NCBI RefSeq assembly: GCF_001854245.1
Contig: NZ_CP015381.1
Location: forward strand, 1,360,001 to 1,424,000
From: Desulfococcus multivorans
GTDB lineage: Bacteria; Desulfobacterota; Desulfobacteria; Desulfobacterales; Desulfococcaceae
Reading direction: 5' to 3'
DNA: 64,000 nt
The notes under the pieces are model-generated. The model made no database searches. It saw only the letters and a program-made list of their open reading frames with translations, and was not told where the DNA came from. Both the position numbers and the translations under genes were made by a program. Of the stretch, positions 50,612-61,359 are shown one piece after another. Within the stretch, counting starts at the first letter, position 1. Each line of letters opens with the position of its first letter.

Positions 50612-51859
50612 ATGAATATCACTGAACTCAAGGAAAAAAAAATTAACGAGCTGACGCAGATGGCCAGAGACTTCAAGATCGAAGGGGCCGCCGGGATGCG
50701 AAAGCAGGAGCTGATCTTCGCTTTATTGCAGGCGCAGATTGAAAAAAACGGCTTGATTTACGGAGAGGGCACCCTGGAGATTCTGCCGGACGGTTTTGGT
50801 TTCCTGAGGGCGCCAAACTACAACTATCTCCCGGGGCCCGACGATATATATGTCTCTCCCTCCCAGATTCGCCGCTTCAATCTGCGGACGGGAGACACGG
50901 TGTCCGGACAGATTCGTCAGCCCAAGGAATCCGAACGCTACTTTGCGCTATTGAAGGTCGAAGCCATCAACTATGAAGATCCCGAGATCGCGCGGGAAAA
51001 GATTCTTTTTGACAACCTGACCCCACTTTATCCCAACCGCAAGATCAATCTCGAGCATGATCCCGAAAACTATTCCACCCGGATTATGGACCTGATGACG
51101 CCCATCGGGTTCGGTCAGCGCGGACTTATCGTCTCTCCGCCAAGATCCGGCAAGACCATGCTGCTTCAGTTCATCGCCAACAGCATCACCGCCAACCACA
51201 AGGAAATCGATTTGTTTGTCCTTCTGATCGACGAGCGACCCGAAGAAGTGACCGATATGCAGCGGTCCGTCAAGGGCGAGGTGATCAGTTCGACCTTTGA
51301 CGAACCGGCGGAGCGGCATGTCCAGGTGGCCGAGATGGTCATCGACAAGGCCAAACGGCTGGTGGAGCACAAGAAAAATGTCGTCATCCTTCTGGACAGC
51401 ATCACGCGCCTGGCGAGGGCTTACAATTCCGTAGTTCCCCCCAGCGGCAAGATCCTTTCCGGCGGCGTCGACTCCAATGCCCTGCAGCGGCCTAAACGAT
51501 TCTTTGGCGCGGCCCGAAATATCGAGGAAGGTGGAAGCTTGACCATCATCGCCACGGCGCTTATCGATACGGGGAGCCGAATGGACGAGGTGATCTTCGA
51601 AGAATTCAAAGGCACCGGAAACATGGAGCTTCAATTGGACCGGCGCTTGGCCGACAAGCGATTGTTCCCGGCCATCGACATCAAAAAGTCGGGTACCCGA
51701 AAGGAGGAACTCCTTATGGATAAGGACACCTTGAACCGTGTCTGGATTCTGCGGAAATTGTTGTCATCCCTGAATCCTGTGGACAGCCTCGAATTTTTAC
51801 TTGAAAAAATGCAGGGTACGGGTAATAATAAAGAGTTTCTAGAGGCAATGAATACTTAA
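50612..51859 (+). CDS. rho: Transcription termination factor Rho
   Basis: Hexameric RNA helicase that ends transcription. At 415 aa it has the compact length of E. coli Rho. Order: N-terminal helical Rho-N ([19 protein letters not shown]), cold-shock-like RNA-binding domain (about 48-120, [16 protein letters not shown]), then the ATPase core with Walker [10 protein letters not shown] and Walker [15 protein letters not shown] lies about 8 nt before the ATG. rpmE follows after 26 nt. Confidence 0.98.
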   Translation: MNITELKEKKINELTQMARDFKIEGAAGMRKQELIFALLQAQIEKNGLIYGEGTLEILPDGFGFLRAPNYNYLPGPDDIYVSPSQIRRFNLRTGDTVSGQIRQPKESERYFALLKVEAINYEDPEIAREKILFDNLTPLYPNRKINLEHDPENYSTRIMDLMTPIGFGQRGLIVSPPRSGKTMLLQFIANSITANHKEIDLFVLLIDERPEEVTDMQRSVKGEVISSTFDEPAERHVQVAEMVIDKAKRLVEHKKNVVILLDSITRLARAYNSVVPPSGKILSGGVDSNALQRPKRFFGAARNIEEGGSLTIIATALIDTGSRMDEVIFEEFKGTGNMELQLDRRLADKRLFPAIDIKKSGTRKEELLMDKDTLNRVWILRKLLSSLNPVDSLEFLLEKMQGTGNNKEFLEAMNT

Positions 51860-51885
51860 AGAACCTACAGGAGGCTGGAATCGAA

Positions 51886-52107
51886 ATGAAAAAAGACCTA
51901 CATCCCGAATATCGACAGACGGAAATCAAGTGTGCCTGTGGATACGTCATGAACGTGGGATCGACCAAATCGGATATCACCGTTGAAATCTGCTCCCAGT
52001 GCCATCCGTTCTTTACGGGTAAGCAGAAGCTCGTGGATACGGCCGGTCGGATCGAACGTTTCAGAAGAAAATACGAGAAGTTCAATCAGGCGAAGGAAGG
52101 CAAGTAA
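51886..52107 (+). CDS. rpmE: 50S ribosomal protein bL31
   Basis: Zinc-containing protein of the large subunit, 73 aa. The metal-binding Cys set (CAC near 16-18 and CSQC near 37-40) is complete, so this is the zinc (C+) form. The family hallmark [17 protein letters not shown] is present. AGGAGG lies 11 nt before the ATG. Cotranscription with rho and prfA is likely. Confidence 0.97.
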   Translation: MKKDLHPEYRQTEIKCACGYVMNVGSTKSDITVEICSQCHPFFTGKQKLVDTAGRIERFRRKYEKFNQAKEGK

Positions 52108-52171
52108 ACCGTTTTGTGGGGTAACTTTCTGAGGCATTCGCAGTCGGGATGCACAGCCTGCCGGATATCTT

Positions 52172-53272
52172 ATGTTTGACAGATTGGAAGGAATAGAGGC
52201 GCGGTTCATGGAAGTTGAGGCGCTCTTGAGCGATTCAAAGATCGTTCAGGACAGGGATGCCTATCAAAAATATATGCGAGAGCATTCCGACCTCGACAAG
52301 ATCGTCACCGTGTACAGGGAATACAGGAAAACGCTGGCGGATCTTAACGACAGCATGGAACTCCTGAAAGACGCTGATCCGGAAATCAAGGAGTTGGCCC
52401 GCGACGAGATACAGCTGCTTAACCGGAAAAAAGAGCAGACCGAAACGGCTCTCAAAAAACTTTTGATTCCCAAGGACCCGAGTGACGACAAAAACGTGAT
52501 CATTGAAATCCGGGCGGGTACGGGGGGTGAGGAGGCCGGACTTTTCGCAGCGGATCTATATCGGATGTACGATCGATATGCTGAAAACAACCGGTGGCGG
52601 ATCGAGGTGTTGAGCCATCACACCACGGGTGTCGGCGGACTCAAGGAGGTGATCGCGCTGATCAAGGGCAAGGGCGTCTACAGCCGGCTCAAATACGAGA
52701 GCGGCACCCATCGCGTTCAGCGCGTCCCCGAAACGGAGACCCAGGGAAGGATTCATACCTCTGCGGTCACCGTGGCGGTGTTGCCCGAGGCCGAAGAGGT
52801 GGACGTCCAGATCGACCCCAATGAGATTAAGGTGGATGTCTATCGTTCGACAGGTCCCGGCGGCCAATCCGTGAACACCACCGACTCCGCCGTTCGACTG
52901 ACCCACCTGCCCACGGGACTGGTGGTGACCTGTCAGGACGAGAAGTCTCAACTCAAGAACAAGAACAAGGCGCTCAAGGTTCTGCGGGCACGACTTCTCG
53001 ACAGGATGGTTCGGGAGCAGCAGGAAAAGCGATCCGAGGAACGAAAAAGCCAGATCGGGAGCGGCGACCGAAGCGAGCGCATCCGGACGTACAACTTCCC
53101 ACAAGGACGCGTAACGGATCACCGGATCGGGCTCACCCTCTACAAACTCGAGACGATTCTGCAGGGGGATCTCGACGTGGTGATCGATGAATTGATAACC
53201 TACTACCAGACCCAGGCATTGCAGCATGCCGAATCCGAAGCAGACCGAAGCGCCGCCGTGGACCATTCTTAA
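52172..53272 (+). CDS. prfA: Peptide chain release factor 1
   Basis: Reads UAA and UAG stop codons and triggers peptide release. The 366-aa protein has the codon-reading PxT motif (PET in [14 protein letters not shown]) and the catalytic GGQ in [13 protein letters not shown]. The ribosome site is weak. It overlaps the start of prmC by 47 nt, the usual pairing with the methylase that modifies its GGQ. Confidence 0.98.
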   Translation: MFDRLEGIEARFMEVEALLSDSKIVQDRDAYQKYMREHSDLDKIVTVYREYRKTLADLNDSMELLKDADPEIKELARDEIQLLNRKKEQTETALKKLLIPKDPSDDKNVIIEIRAGTGGEEAGLFAADLYRMYDRYAENNRWRIEVLSHHTTGVGGLKEVIALIKGKGVYSRLKYESGTHRVQRVPETETQGRIHTSAVTVAVLPEAEEVDVQIDPNEIKVDVYRSTGPGGQSVNTTDSAVRLTHLPTGLVVTCQDEKSQLKNKNKALKVLRARLLDRMVREQQEKRSEERKSQIGSGDRSERIRTYNFPQGRVTDHRIGLTLYKLETILQGDLDVVIDELITYYQTQALQHAESEADRSAAVDHS

Positions 53273-54131
53273 CATCCTCAAGTGGACGACGTCTTATTTT
53301 ACATCCCATAACGTTGAAAACCCCAGGGCCTCTGCGGAGATTCTCCTTGCGCATGTGTTGGGGGTCAAGCGGATTGACCTGTATATTCGGTATGACCAAC
53401 CCTTGATCCCCGCCGAGCTATCCCGGTTCAAGGCTACGATACGCCGGCGGGTTCGTCGGGAACCGGTCGCTTACATCGTTGGGGAGAGGGAGTTCTGGTC
53501 CATGCCCATCGCGGTTACACCGGACGTGCTGATCCCGCGTCCTGAAACCGAGTGCCTGGTTGAGACAGCTCTTGCAACGTTGTCGTCAGGCCCCGGCGAA
53601 CACCAGGGGGCGCCGACCGGAATTCTCGAACTCGGCACGGGCTCAGGGGCCGTAGTGCTGGCACTGGCGGCCGAACTCAAGAAAGCGGTATTCACCGCAA
53701 CGGACCGATCCTTAAGAGCGATTGCAGTCGCCCGGCGGAATGCCCGGCGTTTCAGCCTGGAGCCGCGGATCCGTTTTTTTTGCGGCGACTGGTTCGCATG
53801 CCTGCGTCCGCAAGGATTGCACTTCGATATGATCCTGTCCAACCCGCCTTATATCCCGACGGCTGAAATCGACCGTCTTCAGCCGGAGGTGGCCCGGTAT
53901 GAACCCCGCGGCGCGCTGGACGGCGGTGCGGACGGACTGACGTCGATTCGTGCCATCATTGGGCGTGCCCACCACTATCTCAGATCGGGTGGGTATCTTC
54001 TGCTCGAGATCGGATATGACCAGAAGGCGGACATCGAGAGCCTGGCGGGAGAGCATTCGACGTACGTTCAACTCGATTTTATCCGGGATTACAGCGGACA
54101 TGATCGTGTCGTCCGTCTGCTGCGCAAATGA
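53226..54131 (+). CDS. prmC: Release factor glutamine methyltransferase PrmC
   Basis: Methylates the Gln of the GGQ motif in release factors. The 301-aa protein has a helical N-terminal domain (1-90), SAM-binding [15 protein letters not shown] and the catalytic NPPY motif (SNPPYIP). It overlaps prfA by 47 nt, which supports coupled synthesis. Confidence 0.96.
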   Translation: MPNPKQTEAPPWTILNILKWTTSYFTSHNVENPRASAEILLAHVLGVKRIDLYIRYDQPLIPAELSRFKATIRRRVRREPVAYIVGEREFWSMPIAVTPDVLIPRPETECLVETALATLSSGPGEHQGAPTGILELGTGSGAVVLALAAELKKAVFTATDRSLRAIAVARRNARRFSLEPRIRFFCGDWFACLRPQGLHFDMILSNPPYIPTAEIDRLQPEVARYEPRGALDGGADGLTSIRAIIGRAHHYLRSGGYLLLEIGYDQKADIESLAGEHSTYVQLDFIRDYSGHDRVVRLLRK

Positions 54132-54156
54132 GGGGCTTTCGGGGTCCAAAAAAAAG

Positions 54157-54185
54157 TTGCGGAATAAAATTAAGTTTGTTAAACT
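54157..54185 (+). promoter_or_regulatory. Candidate promoter of the rpsB-tsf run
   Basis: TTGCGG (54157-54162), 17-nt spacer, TAAACT (54180-54185), about 115 nt before rpsB. A T6 run at 54230-54235 follows a weak GCAC/GTGC stem and might be part of a leader control, but the stem is too poor to call. Confidence 0.48.
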
Positions 54186-54301
54186 ATTTTGATTTGAAAT
54201 CGCACGCCTCTGGACCGGGTATCGGGTGCTTTTTTGTGTGAAAGTCGGTGCCGGGGAAGAAAGAGGCGGTGGAAAAACCAACATTAAGGGAGAATTCAAT
54301 T

Positions 54302-55198
54302 ATGGCGTATGTTACGATGAAGGAACTGCTGGAGGCAGGCGTTCACTTCGGTCATCAGACCAAACGATGGAACCCGAAAATGAAACCCTATATTTTCGGT
54401 GCCAGAAACGGGATCTATATTATAGACCTTCAGAAGACGGTCCGGATGTTCAGGACGGCCTACGACTTTATCCGGGACACGGTTGCCGACGGCGAGTCGA
54501 TCCTTTTCGTCGGAACGAAGAAACAGGCGCGTGACGCCATATACGAAGAGGCCAACCGCGCTGAAATGTTTTATGTCTACAATCGTTGGTTGGGCGGTAT
54601 GATGACCAATTTCCAGACCATCAAGCAGAGTATCGATCGCCTGAATCATCTGAACGACATCCTGAACGACGAAGAGATGAGCAATCTCTATACCAAGAAA
54701 GAACGGCTTCGACTGGGTAAGGAACGACTCAAACTGGACAACAATTTGGGGGGGATCCGGAACATGACGCGCTTGCCGGGCGCGCTGTTCATCGTGGATC
54801 CCAAGAACGAAGCCATCGCCGTGAAGGAAGCGAAGCGTTTGGGCATTCCCACCATCGCCATAGTCGATACCAACTGTGACCCCGACGAGATCGATTACAT
54901 TATTCCCGGGAATGATGACGCCATCCGGGCCATTCGTCTGATTACGTCCAAAATGGCCGATGCTTGTCTGGAGGGGAGGGAACTCTTTTCGGAGAAACAG
55001 ATGGCCCAGGCTGAGGAGATCGAGGAAGATCTTCCCGAAGTCACGGTTGCCAGCGCCGATTTGAAGCCGGGAGAGAGAAAAGTGATCTCCGACGGTACCG
55101 ACGGGCCGGTTGTGGAGATCATCAAGCGAACGGCCTCGGAAACCACCGATACCGATAATGTTGACGCAGAAAATGTTGCAGAGGGCACAGGAGAATAA
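54302..55198 (+). CDS. rpsB: 30S ribosomal protein uS2
   Basis: Protein of the small ribosomal subunit. 298 aa, longer than the usual 230-260, because of an acidic C-terminal tail (about 235-298) with no ribosomal motif. Hallmarks are [26 protein letters not shown] and [13 protein letters not shown] 54302 is chosen (AAGGGAG upstream); the open frame back to 54248 has no site. tsf follows after 2 nt. Confidence 0.97.
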   Translation: MAYVTMKELLEAGVHFGHQTKRWNPKMKPYIFGARNGIYIIDLQKTVRMFRTAYDFIRDTVADGESILFVGTKKQARDAIYEEANRAEMFYVYNRWLGGMMTNFQTIKQSIDRLNHLNDILNDEEMSNLYTKKERLRLGKERLKLDNNLGGIRNMTRLPGALFIVDPKNEAIAVKEAKRLGIPTIAIVDTNCDPDEIDYIIPGNDDAIRAIRLITSKMADACLEGRELFSEKQMAQAEEIEEDLPEVTVASADLKPGERKVISDGTDGPVVEIIKRTASETTDTDNVDAENVAEGTGE

Positions 55199-55200
55199 CG

Positions 55201-55797
<597 letters not shown>

Positions 55798-55803
55798 TTT
55801 ATT

Positions 55804-56577
55804 TTGACGACGCCAAGATACAAACGAATCCTGCTGAAATTGAGCGGCGAAGCCCTGATGGGCGATCAGGGCTTCGGCATTTCTCCGTCGATGATCAAGT
55901 ACGTTGCCCGTGAAATCCGATCGATTACCGACATCGGGTGCGAGGTGGCCGTCGTCGTCGGCGGCGGAAACATCTTCAGGGGGATTGCCGCCAGCTCCTA
56001 CAATATGGACCGCGCCTCAGCCGACCATATGGGGATGCTGGCCACGGTCATCAATAGCCTGGCCCTTCAGGACGCCCTTGAACATTCAGGGGTCCAGACC
56101 CGAGTCCAGACCGCCATTTCAATGCACGAGGTGGCTGAACCCTACATCCTGAGACGCGCGGTCCGGCATCTGGAGAAAGGGCGTGTCGTCATCTTCGCCG
56201 CCGGTACGGGAAATCCCTATTTTACCACGGACACAGCGGCCGTTCTGAGGGCTCAGGAGATTCACGCCGAAATGTTGATGAAGGCGACCAAGGTCGACGG
56301 GCTGTACGATTCGGATCCGGCAATCAACGAAAATGCCGCCTTCATTAAGCACATCAGTTATATGTCCGTGTTGGAGCGGCAACTCAAGGTGATGGATATG
56401 ACCGCCATCTCACTGGCTATGGATAACGATCTTCCCTTGGTGGTCTTCAATCTGAGCGACGAGGGCAGCATGTTGCGTGTTGTCTGCGGCGAATCCGTCG
56501 GATCGAGAATCGACAATGTCACAGACGGTAAAAACCGCGTCGATCGAACGGCGGCCGTTTCCGAAAGTTATCATTGA
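55804..56577 (+). CDS. pyrH: Uridylate kinase
   Basis: Phosphorylates UMP to UDP, feeding RNA, DNA and envelope sugar synthesis. The 257-aa amino-acid-kinase-fold enzyme has [22 protein letters not shown] and the [12 protein letters not shown] motif. It starts at TTG 55804 with GGGGGAA upstream. About 17 residues extend past the usual C-terminus. A 268-bp gap without a recognisable gene separates it from frr. Confidence 0.95.
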   Translation: MTTPRYKRILLKLSGEALMGDQGFGISPSMIKYVAREIRSITDIGCEVAVVVGGGNIFRGIAASSYNMDRASADHMGMLATVINSLALQDALEHSGVQTRVQTAISMHEVAEPYILRRAVRHLEKGRVVIFAAGTGNPYFTTDTAAVLRAQEIHAEMLMKATKVDGLYDSDPAINENAAFIKHISYMSVLERQLKVMDMTAISLAMDNDLPLVVFNLSDEGSMLRVVCGESVGSRIDNVTDGKNRVDRTAAVSESYH

Positions 56578-56845
56578 CAGGCCGATGCGCCCCGGATGCG
56601 GCTCCGTCGTCGGGCCTTGTCAGGGAGGCGACCCGAAGGATGGACACGAATCGCGATACATCCCTGATACGTCGATTTTCAGACGGTTGGGAACAAGGCC
56701 GAGATCACGGTTTGCCGATCGGGAGGGAATGCGGTGCATTGACGATTGCTCATGCCGTGAGGCATGGATACGCTTAACTGCGTTATCGGATTTTTTGCGG
56801 AACCGTCAAACATGGAACAACGATACATGAATTGGGAGAACCGCT

Positions 56846-57403
56846 ATGCTTGAGTCAACCTACCAGGAAACCCGAGAGCGGATGAAAAAATCCATCGAGG
56901 CTCTCAAAGCAGATCTGAAGCGGGTCCGCACCGGTCGTGCGTCTCTGTCGCTCCTCGACGGTATAAGGGCGGACTATTACGGTACCCTTACACCCTTGGC
57001 CCAAATGGCGTCCCTTTCGGTACCCGAAAGCAGAATGATCACCATCCAGCCGTGGGATGTCACCGCCATCAAGGAGATCGAGAAAGCGATCCTGAAATCC
57101 GATCTGGGACTCACCCCTACAAACGACGGCAAGATGATCCGCATCACCATTCCTCCTCTTACCGAACAACGGCGGAAAGAATTGGTCAAAATTGTCAACA
57201 AGACCTGTGAAGAGGCCAAGGTCGCCATTCGCAATATTCGAAGAGACGCCAACGAGCTGATCAAGGGATTCAAAAAAGACGGAGATATCTCAGAGGATGA
57301 TGCCTTCAAGGCCCAGGATCAGATTCAGAAGATCACCGACGAATTCGTCAGGAATGTCGACGAAATTTACAAGGACAAAGAGAAAGAGATCCTTGAGTTC
57401 TGA
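56846..57403 (+). CDS. frr: Ribosome recycling factor
   Basis: Splits the ribosome after termination together with EF-G. 185 aa with the family's helical pattern: [43 protein letters not shown], and [16 protein letters not shown] lies 8 nt upstream of the ATG. The next gene, uppS, starts before or at its stop codon. Confidence 0.98.
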   Translation: MLESTYQETRERMKKSIEALKADLKRVRTGRASLSLLDGIRADYYGTLTPLAQMASLSVPESRMITIQPWDVTAIKEIEKAILKSDLGLTPTNDGKMIRITIPPLTEQRRKELVKIVNKTCEEAKVAIRNIRRDANELIKGFKKDGDISEDDAFKAQDQIQKITDEFVRNVDEIYKDKEKEILEF

Positions 57404-58136
57404 TGATTTTGTGATCGAACAAGGCCTGGACCCGGGAAGAATGCCGGGTCATATCGCCATGATCATGGACGGCAACGGTCGCTGGGCAAAAAAACGGCTG
57501 TTGAACCGGATCAAGGGCCACGAAAAGGGAGCGGATGTCGTCCGGGAAATGGTCCGGGCATGCCGGAAACTCGGTATCTCCATTTTGACCCTATACGCTT
57601 TTTCCACGGAGAATTGGGGGCGACCCAAGACTGAGGTCGGGGCATTGATGCTGTTGTTGCGGCGATTTCTGGTTTCCGAGCAGGAAGAGCTGATCCGCAG
57701 CAATATCCGATTCAACACCCTCGGCCGGACGGAGCATCTTCCGGATGACGTGCAAGCGTCTATCCATGTCGTCAAAAAACTGACCCGGCACAACGACGGC
57801 ATGACGCTCAATCTGGCGCTCAGCTACGGCGGCCGGGAGGAAATTACCCGCATGGTGAGGCAAATCGCCCGCATGGTCGATTCAGGTCTCATGACGGCCG
57901 ACGCCATCACCGAGCGTACCGTGGCGGAGCATCTTTACACAACGGGGATGGCGGATCCGGACCTTTTGATTCGGACCAGCGGAGAGATGCGCCTCAGTAA
58001 TTTCCTCCTATGGCAGATCGCCTATGCCGAACTTTTTTTTACCCGCACCCTGTGGCCGGATTTCAACGAAGCGGAATTGATCCGGATCCTGAAGGATTTT
58101 CAGTCCCGAGATCGTCGTTACGGCCAGGTGGATTGA
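57393..58136 (+). CDS. uppS: Undecaprenyl diphosphate synthase
   Basis: Makes the C55 lipid carrier for peptidoglycan and surface polysaccharides. The cis-prenyltransferase motifs are clear: [24 protein letters not shown] and [19 protein letters not shown]. The start is uncertain: TTG 57393 is used (11-nt overlap with frr); GTG 57411 or ATG 57441 are possible. Followed by cdsA and dxr, a common envelope cluster order. Confidence 0.95.
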   Translation: MSSDDFVIEQGLDPGRMPGHIAMIMDGNGRWAKKRLLNRIKGHEKGADVVREMVRACRKLGISILTLYAFSTENWGRPKTEVGALMLLLRRFLVSEQEELIRSNIRFNTLGRTEHLPDDVQASIHVVKKLTRHNDGMTLNLALSYGGREEITRMVRQIARMVDSGLMTADAITERTVAEHLYTTGMADPDLLIRTSGEMRLSNFLLWQIAYAELFFTRTLWPDFNEAELIRILKDFQSRDRRYGQVD

Positions 58137-58215
58137 CCTCTCCAAAATTTTGCGCTTTCGTTCCGGGCAGACATCCCGGGAGAACCCTATACGCCCTGTT
58201 CATCCGGAGCAATCA

Positions 58216-59037
58216 ATGCATTTAAAAAGATGGATCACCGGTCTTGCAGCGCTTCCGTTCCTTGTCTACCTGATCTATTCGGGAGGGGCTCTTTTTACGC
58301 TCTTTATCGCCGCCGTGAGTGTCGTCTCGCTGTGGGAGTACTTCAAAATCCTTTTTGAGGATTCGGCGCTGTCCGATCCGCCCAGACCGGGTTGGGGGAT
58401 CATTCCGAGCGTGGGAATCGCGATCGCGCCGGTCATGGTTTGGACGGCGCATACATGTTCGATGGACGCGGTCCTCTTCGCTCTTGTCCTGCATCTGATC
58501 CTATGCGCCCTGATATCTCTGGTGCGGTTCAAGACAAACCCACGAATTATCGAAACCGTCGTGAAGTCGAGTCAGGGGATGATCTACATTCCCCTGATGC
58601 TGGCCTTCGCCGTATGGATTCGGGACGGGGTCGACGGCATGCGTTGGGTTTTTTTTATTCTGGCCGTCGTGTTCGCCGGAGATATCGGTGCCTTCTACGC
58701 GGGGACTTACTGGGGCCGTCACAAGTTGTGTCCGTCGGTCAGCCCCGGAAAGACCATCGAAGGCGCCGTGGGAGGGTTGACCGGGAACCTGATCGTGGGT
58801 ACGATCGTCAAGTTGATGCTCTTTCCCCGACTTCCATGGGCCGGCAGCCTCGTGTTATTTCTGGTGCTGGGCGTCGTCGGGCAGATCGGGGATCTCTACG
58901 AATCGGAATTCAAGCGCACGGCCGGAGTCAAGGATTCGGGGAGCCTGCTTCCGGGCCACGGCGGCTTGCTGGACCGCATCGATGCACTGCTTTTTGCCCT
59001 TCCGGTTGCATATTTTTTTATAAAATTTATATTATGA
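58216..59037 (+). CDS. cdsA: Phosphatidate cytidylyltransferase
   Basis: Makes CDP-diacylglycerol, the branch point to all phospholipids. The 273-aa integral membrane protein has about seven to eight hydrophobic helices and the CdsA signature near the C-terminus (QIGDLYESEFKRTAGVKDSGSLLPGHGG region). ATG 58216 follows CCGGAG; the longer open frame from 58150 is unlikely. Confidence 0.96.
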   Translation: MHLKRWITGLAALPFLVYLIYSGGALFTLFIAAVSVVSLWEYFKILFEDSALSDPPRPGWGIIPSVGIAIAPVMVWTAHTCSMDAVLFALVLHLILCALISLVRFKTNPRIIETVVKSSQGMIYIPLMLAFAVWIRDGVDGMRWVFFILAVVFAGDIGAFYAGTYWGRHKLCPSVSPGKTIEGAVGGLTGNLIVGTIVKLMLFPRLPWAGSLVLFLVLGVVGQIGDLYESEFKRTAGVKDSGSLLPGHGGLLDRIDALLFALPVAYFFIKFIL

Positions 59038-59092
59038 TTTCAAGTTGTACCGTTATGTCGGTTGCGACTCCGGACGGTCCGGGAGTACCGAA

Positions 59093-60265
59093 ATGAAGCG
59101 ATTATCCATATTGGGATCTACAGGATCCATCGGCCGCAACGTACTGAACATCGTCGATATGTTTCCGGAGCGCTTTCGGGTGGAGGCTCTTACGGCCAAA
59201 GACAACGTCCAACGCCTGGCCCGCCAGATTGAATATTTCCGGCCGAAAATTGCGGCGGTGTTTGACGGCGATGCCGCGGATCGCCTGAAGCGGCTGCTTC
59301 CGCCGGAGGTTCGGGTGGAGATTTTCTGGGGGGAGGATGGATACCGGATCGCTGCAGCGAACGAGGAGACCGACATGGTCGTCGCCGCCATGATGGGGGC
59401 TGCGGGTCTTTCGCCCACCCTCGCCGGCATTTCCGCCAAAAAAGATATCGCACTGGCCAATAAGGAAACCCTGGTCATGGCCGGATCGCTCGTCATGGCG
59501 CGTGCGGCGGAAAACGGCGTGGTCGTCCGGCCCATAGACAGTGAGCACAGCGCCATTTTTCAATCGCTGGCGGGCCAGCGTCGGGAGGATTTGGCCCAGA
59601 TCCTTCTGACGGCATCCGGCGGACCGTTTCGTCTGACGCCGGCGACGGAGCTTGCGAAGATCAGACCCGAGGATGCCTTGAAACATCCCAATTGGGATAT
59701 GGGCCCGAAGATCACCATCGATTCGGCGACATTGATGAACAAGGGACTTGAAGTTATCGAAGCCAAATGGCTTTTCGGGGTATCGGAAGAGCAGATCCAG
59801 GTCGTTGTCCACCCCCAGAGCATCGTGCACTCCATGGTCGCCTACCGTGACGGGTCGGTGATCGCCCAACTGGGGATTCCCGATATGAGAGGCGCCATCG
59901 CCTATGCCTTGTCCTGGCCAGAACGATTGCCGATTCAACAGCCGGCGCCCGATTTCACGGCGTTGGGGGCACTTACCTTCGAAGCCCCGGACAGGGTCAG
60001 GTTCCCTTGTCTGGACATGGCCTTCAGTGCGTGCGAGATCGGGGGAACAATGCCGGCGGTCCTGAATGCCGCCAATGAGTCGGCGGTGGCGGCCTTTCTG
60101 AAGAAGCGGATTTCTTTCACCGCTATACCTGAAGTGATTGCCTGGGTCATGGATCGGCATGTCCGGACGGATCAACCTTCCCTTGACGACATTCTCGATG
60201 CCGACGGGTGGGCGAGGCATGCAGCTTCCGAGCGGATTATGGCAATAGGGAGGTCGATGCCATGA
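59093..60265 (+). CDS. dxr: 1-deoxy-D-xylulose 5-phosphate reductoisomerase
   Basis: First committed step of the MEP isoprenoid pathway, supplying the precursors used by uppS. The 390-aa enzyme has NADPH-binding ILGSTGSIGRN, ANKETLVMAG, the metal-site DSEHSAIFQ, and SATLMNKGLEVIEA. GGGAG lies 7 nt before the ATG. Its stop overlaps the rseP start by 4 nt (ATGA). Confidence 0.97.
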   Translation: MKRLSILGSTGSIGRNVLNIVDMFPERFRVEALTAKDNVQRLARQIEYFRPKIAAVFDGDAADRLKRLLPPEVRVEIFWGEDGYRIAAANEETDMVVAAMMGAAGLSPTLAGISAKKDIALANKETLVMAGSLVMARAAENGVVVRPIDSEHSAIFQSLAGQRREDLAQILLTASGGPFRLTPATELAKIRPEDALKHPNWDMGPKITIDSATLMNKGLEVIEAKWLFGVSEEQIQVVVHPQSIVHSMVAYRDGSVIAQLGIPDMRGAIAYALSWPERLPIQQPAPDFTALGALTFEAPDRVRFPCLDMAFSACEIGGTMPAVLNAANESAVAAFLKKRISFTAIPEVIAWVMDRHVRTDQPSLDDILDADGWARHAASERIMAIGRSMP

Positions 60266-61332
60266 GTACAAGTATTGTCGCGTTCATCATCGTGTTGGGC
60301 GTACTGGTTTTTTTTCACGAAATAGGACATTTTCTCGTCGCCCGACTGTGCGGCGTTGGCGTGGAGATTTTCTCTCTGGGGTTCGGCCCCCGGATCGTGG
60401 GGAAAACTGTCGGCCGCACCGATTATCGCATCTCGGCCATTCCACTGGGCGGTTTCGTAAAGATGGTGGGTGAGGAGCCTGACGCCGATATCGATCCGGC
60501 CGACATGCCGCTGTCGTTCACCCATAAGTCGGTCTATAAGCGGATCCTGATCGTTGCCGCCGGCCCCATGTTCAACCTCATTCTCGCCCTTCTGATTTTT
60601 TTCGGCATCTTCCTGGTTTCCGGTACGTATGTCCTGGAACCGGTGGTGGGCTCCGTCGCCGAAGGCGCCCCGGCCCAGGTGTCGGGCCTCCGGGAGGGAG
60701 ACCGCATCACCGCCATTGACGGCCGGCCCATCGCGACATGGGAAGAAATGGCCGAGGCCATCACGAAGAGCCGTGGAAAGGCGTTGTCGGTAAGTTTCCA
60801 ACGGGGTGACGAAGGCCGGACCGTGACCATAACCCCCCAGACGACCACCATGAAAAATTTTTTTGGCGAGGAGACCGAGCGGTACATTATCGGCATCACC
60901 TCCGGCGGGGTTGTGCATCAACGGGACCTGACCCCTGGACAAGCTGTTGTCGAAAGTTTCGCCAAGACGTACGAGATCACCCGCCTCACCGTTCTCAGCA
61001 TCGTCAAGCTTATCCAGGGCGTCGTCTCCACCAAGACCCTGGGCGGGCCGATCATGATCGCCCAGATGGCCGGAGAACAGGCGCGGGAAGGAGCCACCAA
61101 TCTGGTCTTCTTCATTGCCCTTTTGAGCATCAATCTCGGCATCCTCAATTTCCTCCCTATTCCGGTGCTAGACGGCGGACACCTCGTCTTTTTCTTTATC
61201 GAGGCCGTGACGGGCAAGCCCGTCAACCGACGGGTGAGGGAGGTGGCACAGCAGGCCGGCATTTTTGTCCTGCTCCTGTTGATGATATTTGTCTTCTACA
61301 ACGACCTTTCCCGGATTTTTGCAACGAGTTGA
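60262..61332 (+). CDS. rseP: Site-2 intramembrane protease RseP
   Basis: Zinc protease that cuts proteins within the membrane, such as anti-sigma factors in envelope stress. The 356-aa protein has the zinc motif HEIGH in the first helix (near residue 19), one PDZ domain (about 120-190, EGAPAQVSGLREGDRI) and the second catalytic motif PVLDGGH near the C-terminus. E. coli RseP has two PDZ domains; this has one. ATG 60262 overlaps dxr by 4 nt. Confidence 0.95.
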   Translation: MSTSIVAFIIVLGVLVFFHEIGHFLVARLCGVGVEIFSLGFGPRIVGKTVGRTDYRISAIPLGGFVKMVGEEPDADIDPADMPLSFTHKSVYKRILIVAAGPMFNLILALLIFFGIFLVSGTYVLEPVVGSVAEGAPAQVSGLREGDRITAIDGRPIATWEEMAEAITKSRGKALSVSFQRGDEGRTVTITPQTTTMKNFFGEETERYIIGITSGGVVHQRDLTPGQAVVESFAKTYEITRLTVLSIVKLIQGVVSTKTLGGPIMIAQMAGEQAREGATNLVFFIALLSINLGILNFLPIPVLDGGHLVFFFIEAVTGKPVNRRVREVAQQAGIFVLLLLMIFVFYNDLSRIFATS

Positions 61333-61359
61333 CCTTAACCCCAAAGCTCTCATGACATT

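Noticed and set aside
54190-54240. Possible rpsB leader attenuator
   Set aside because: A T6 run is present, but the stem before it (GCAC/GTGC) is too short and mismatched.
56578-56845. Small gene between pyrH and frr
   Set aside because: The open frames here overlap pyrH out of frame or lack ribosome sites and domains; nothing supportable in this gap.
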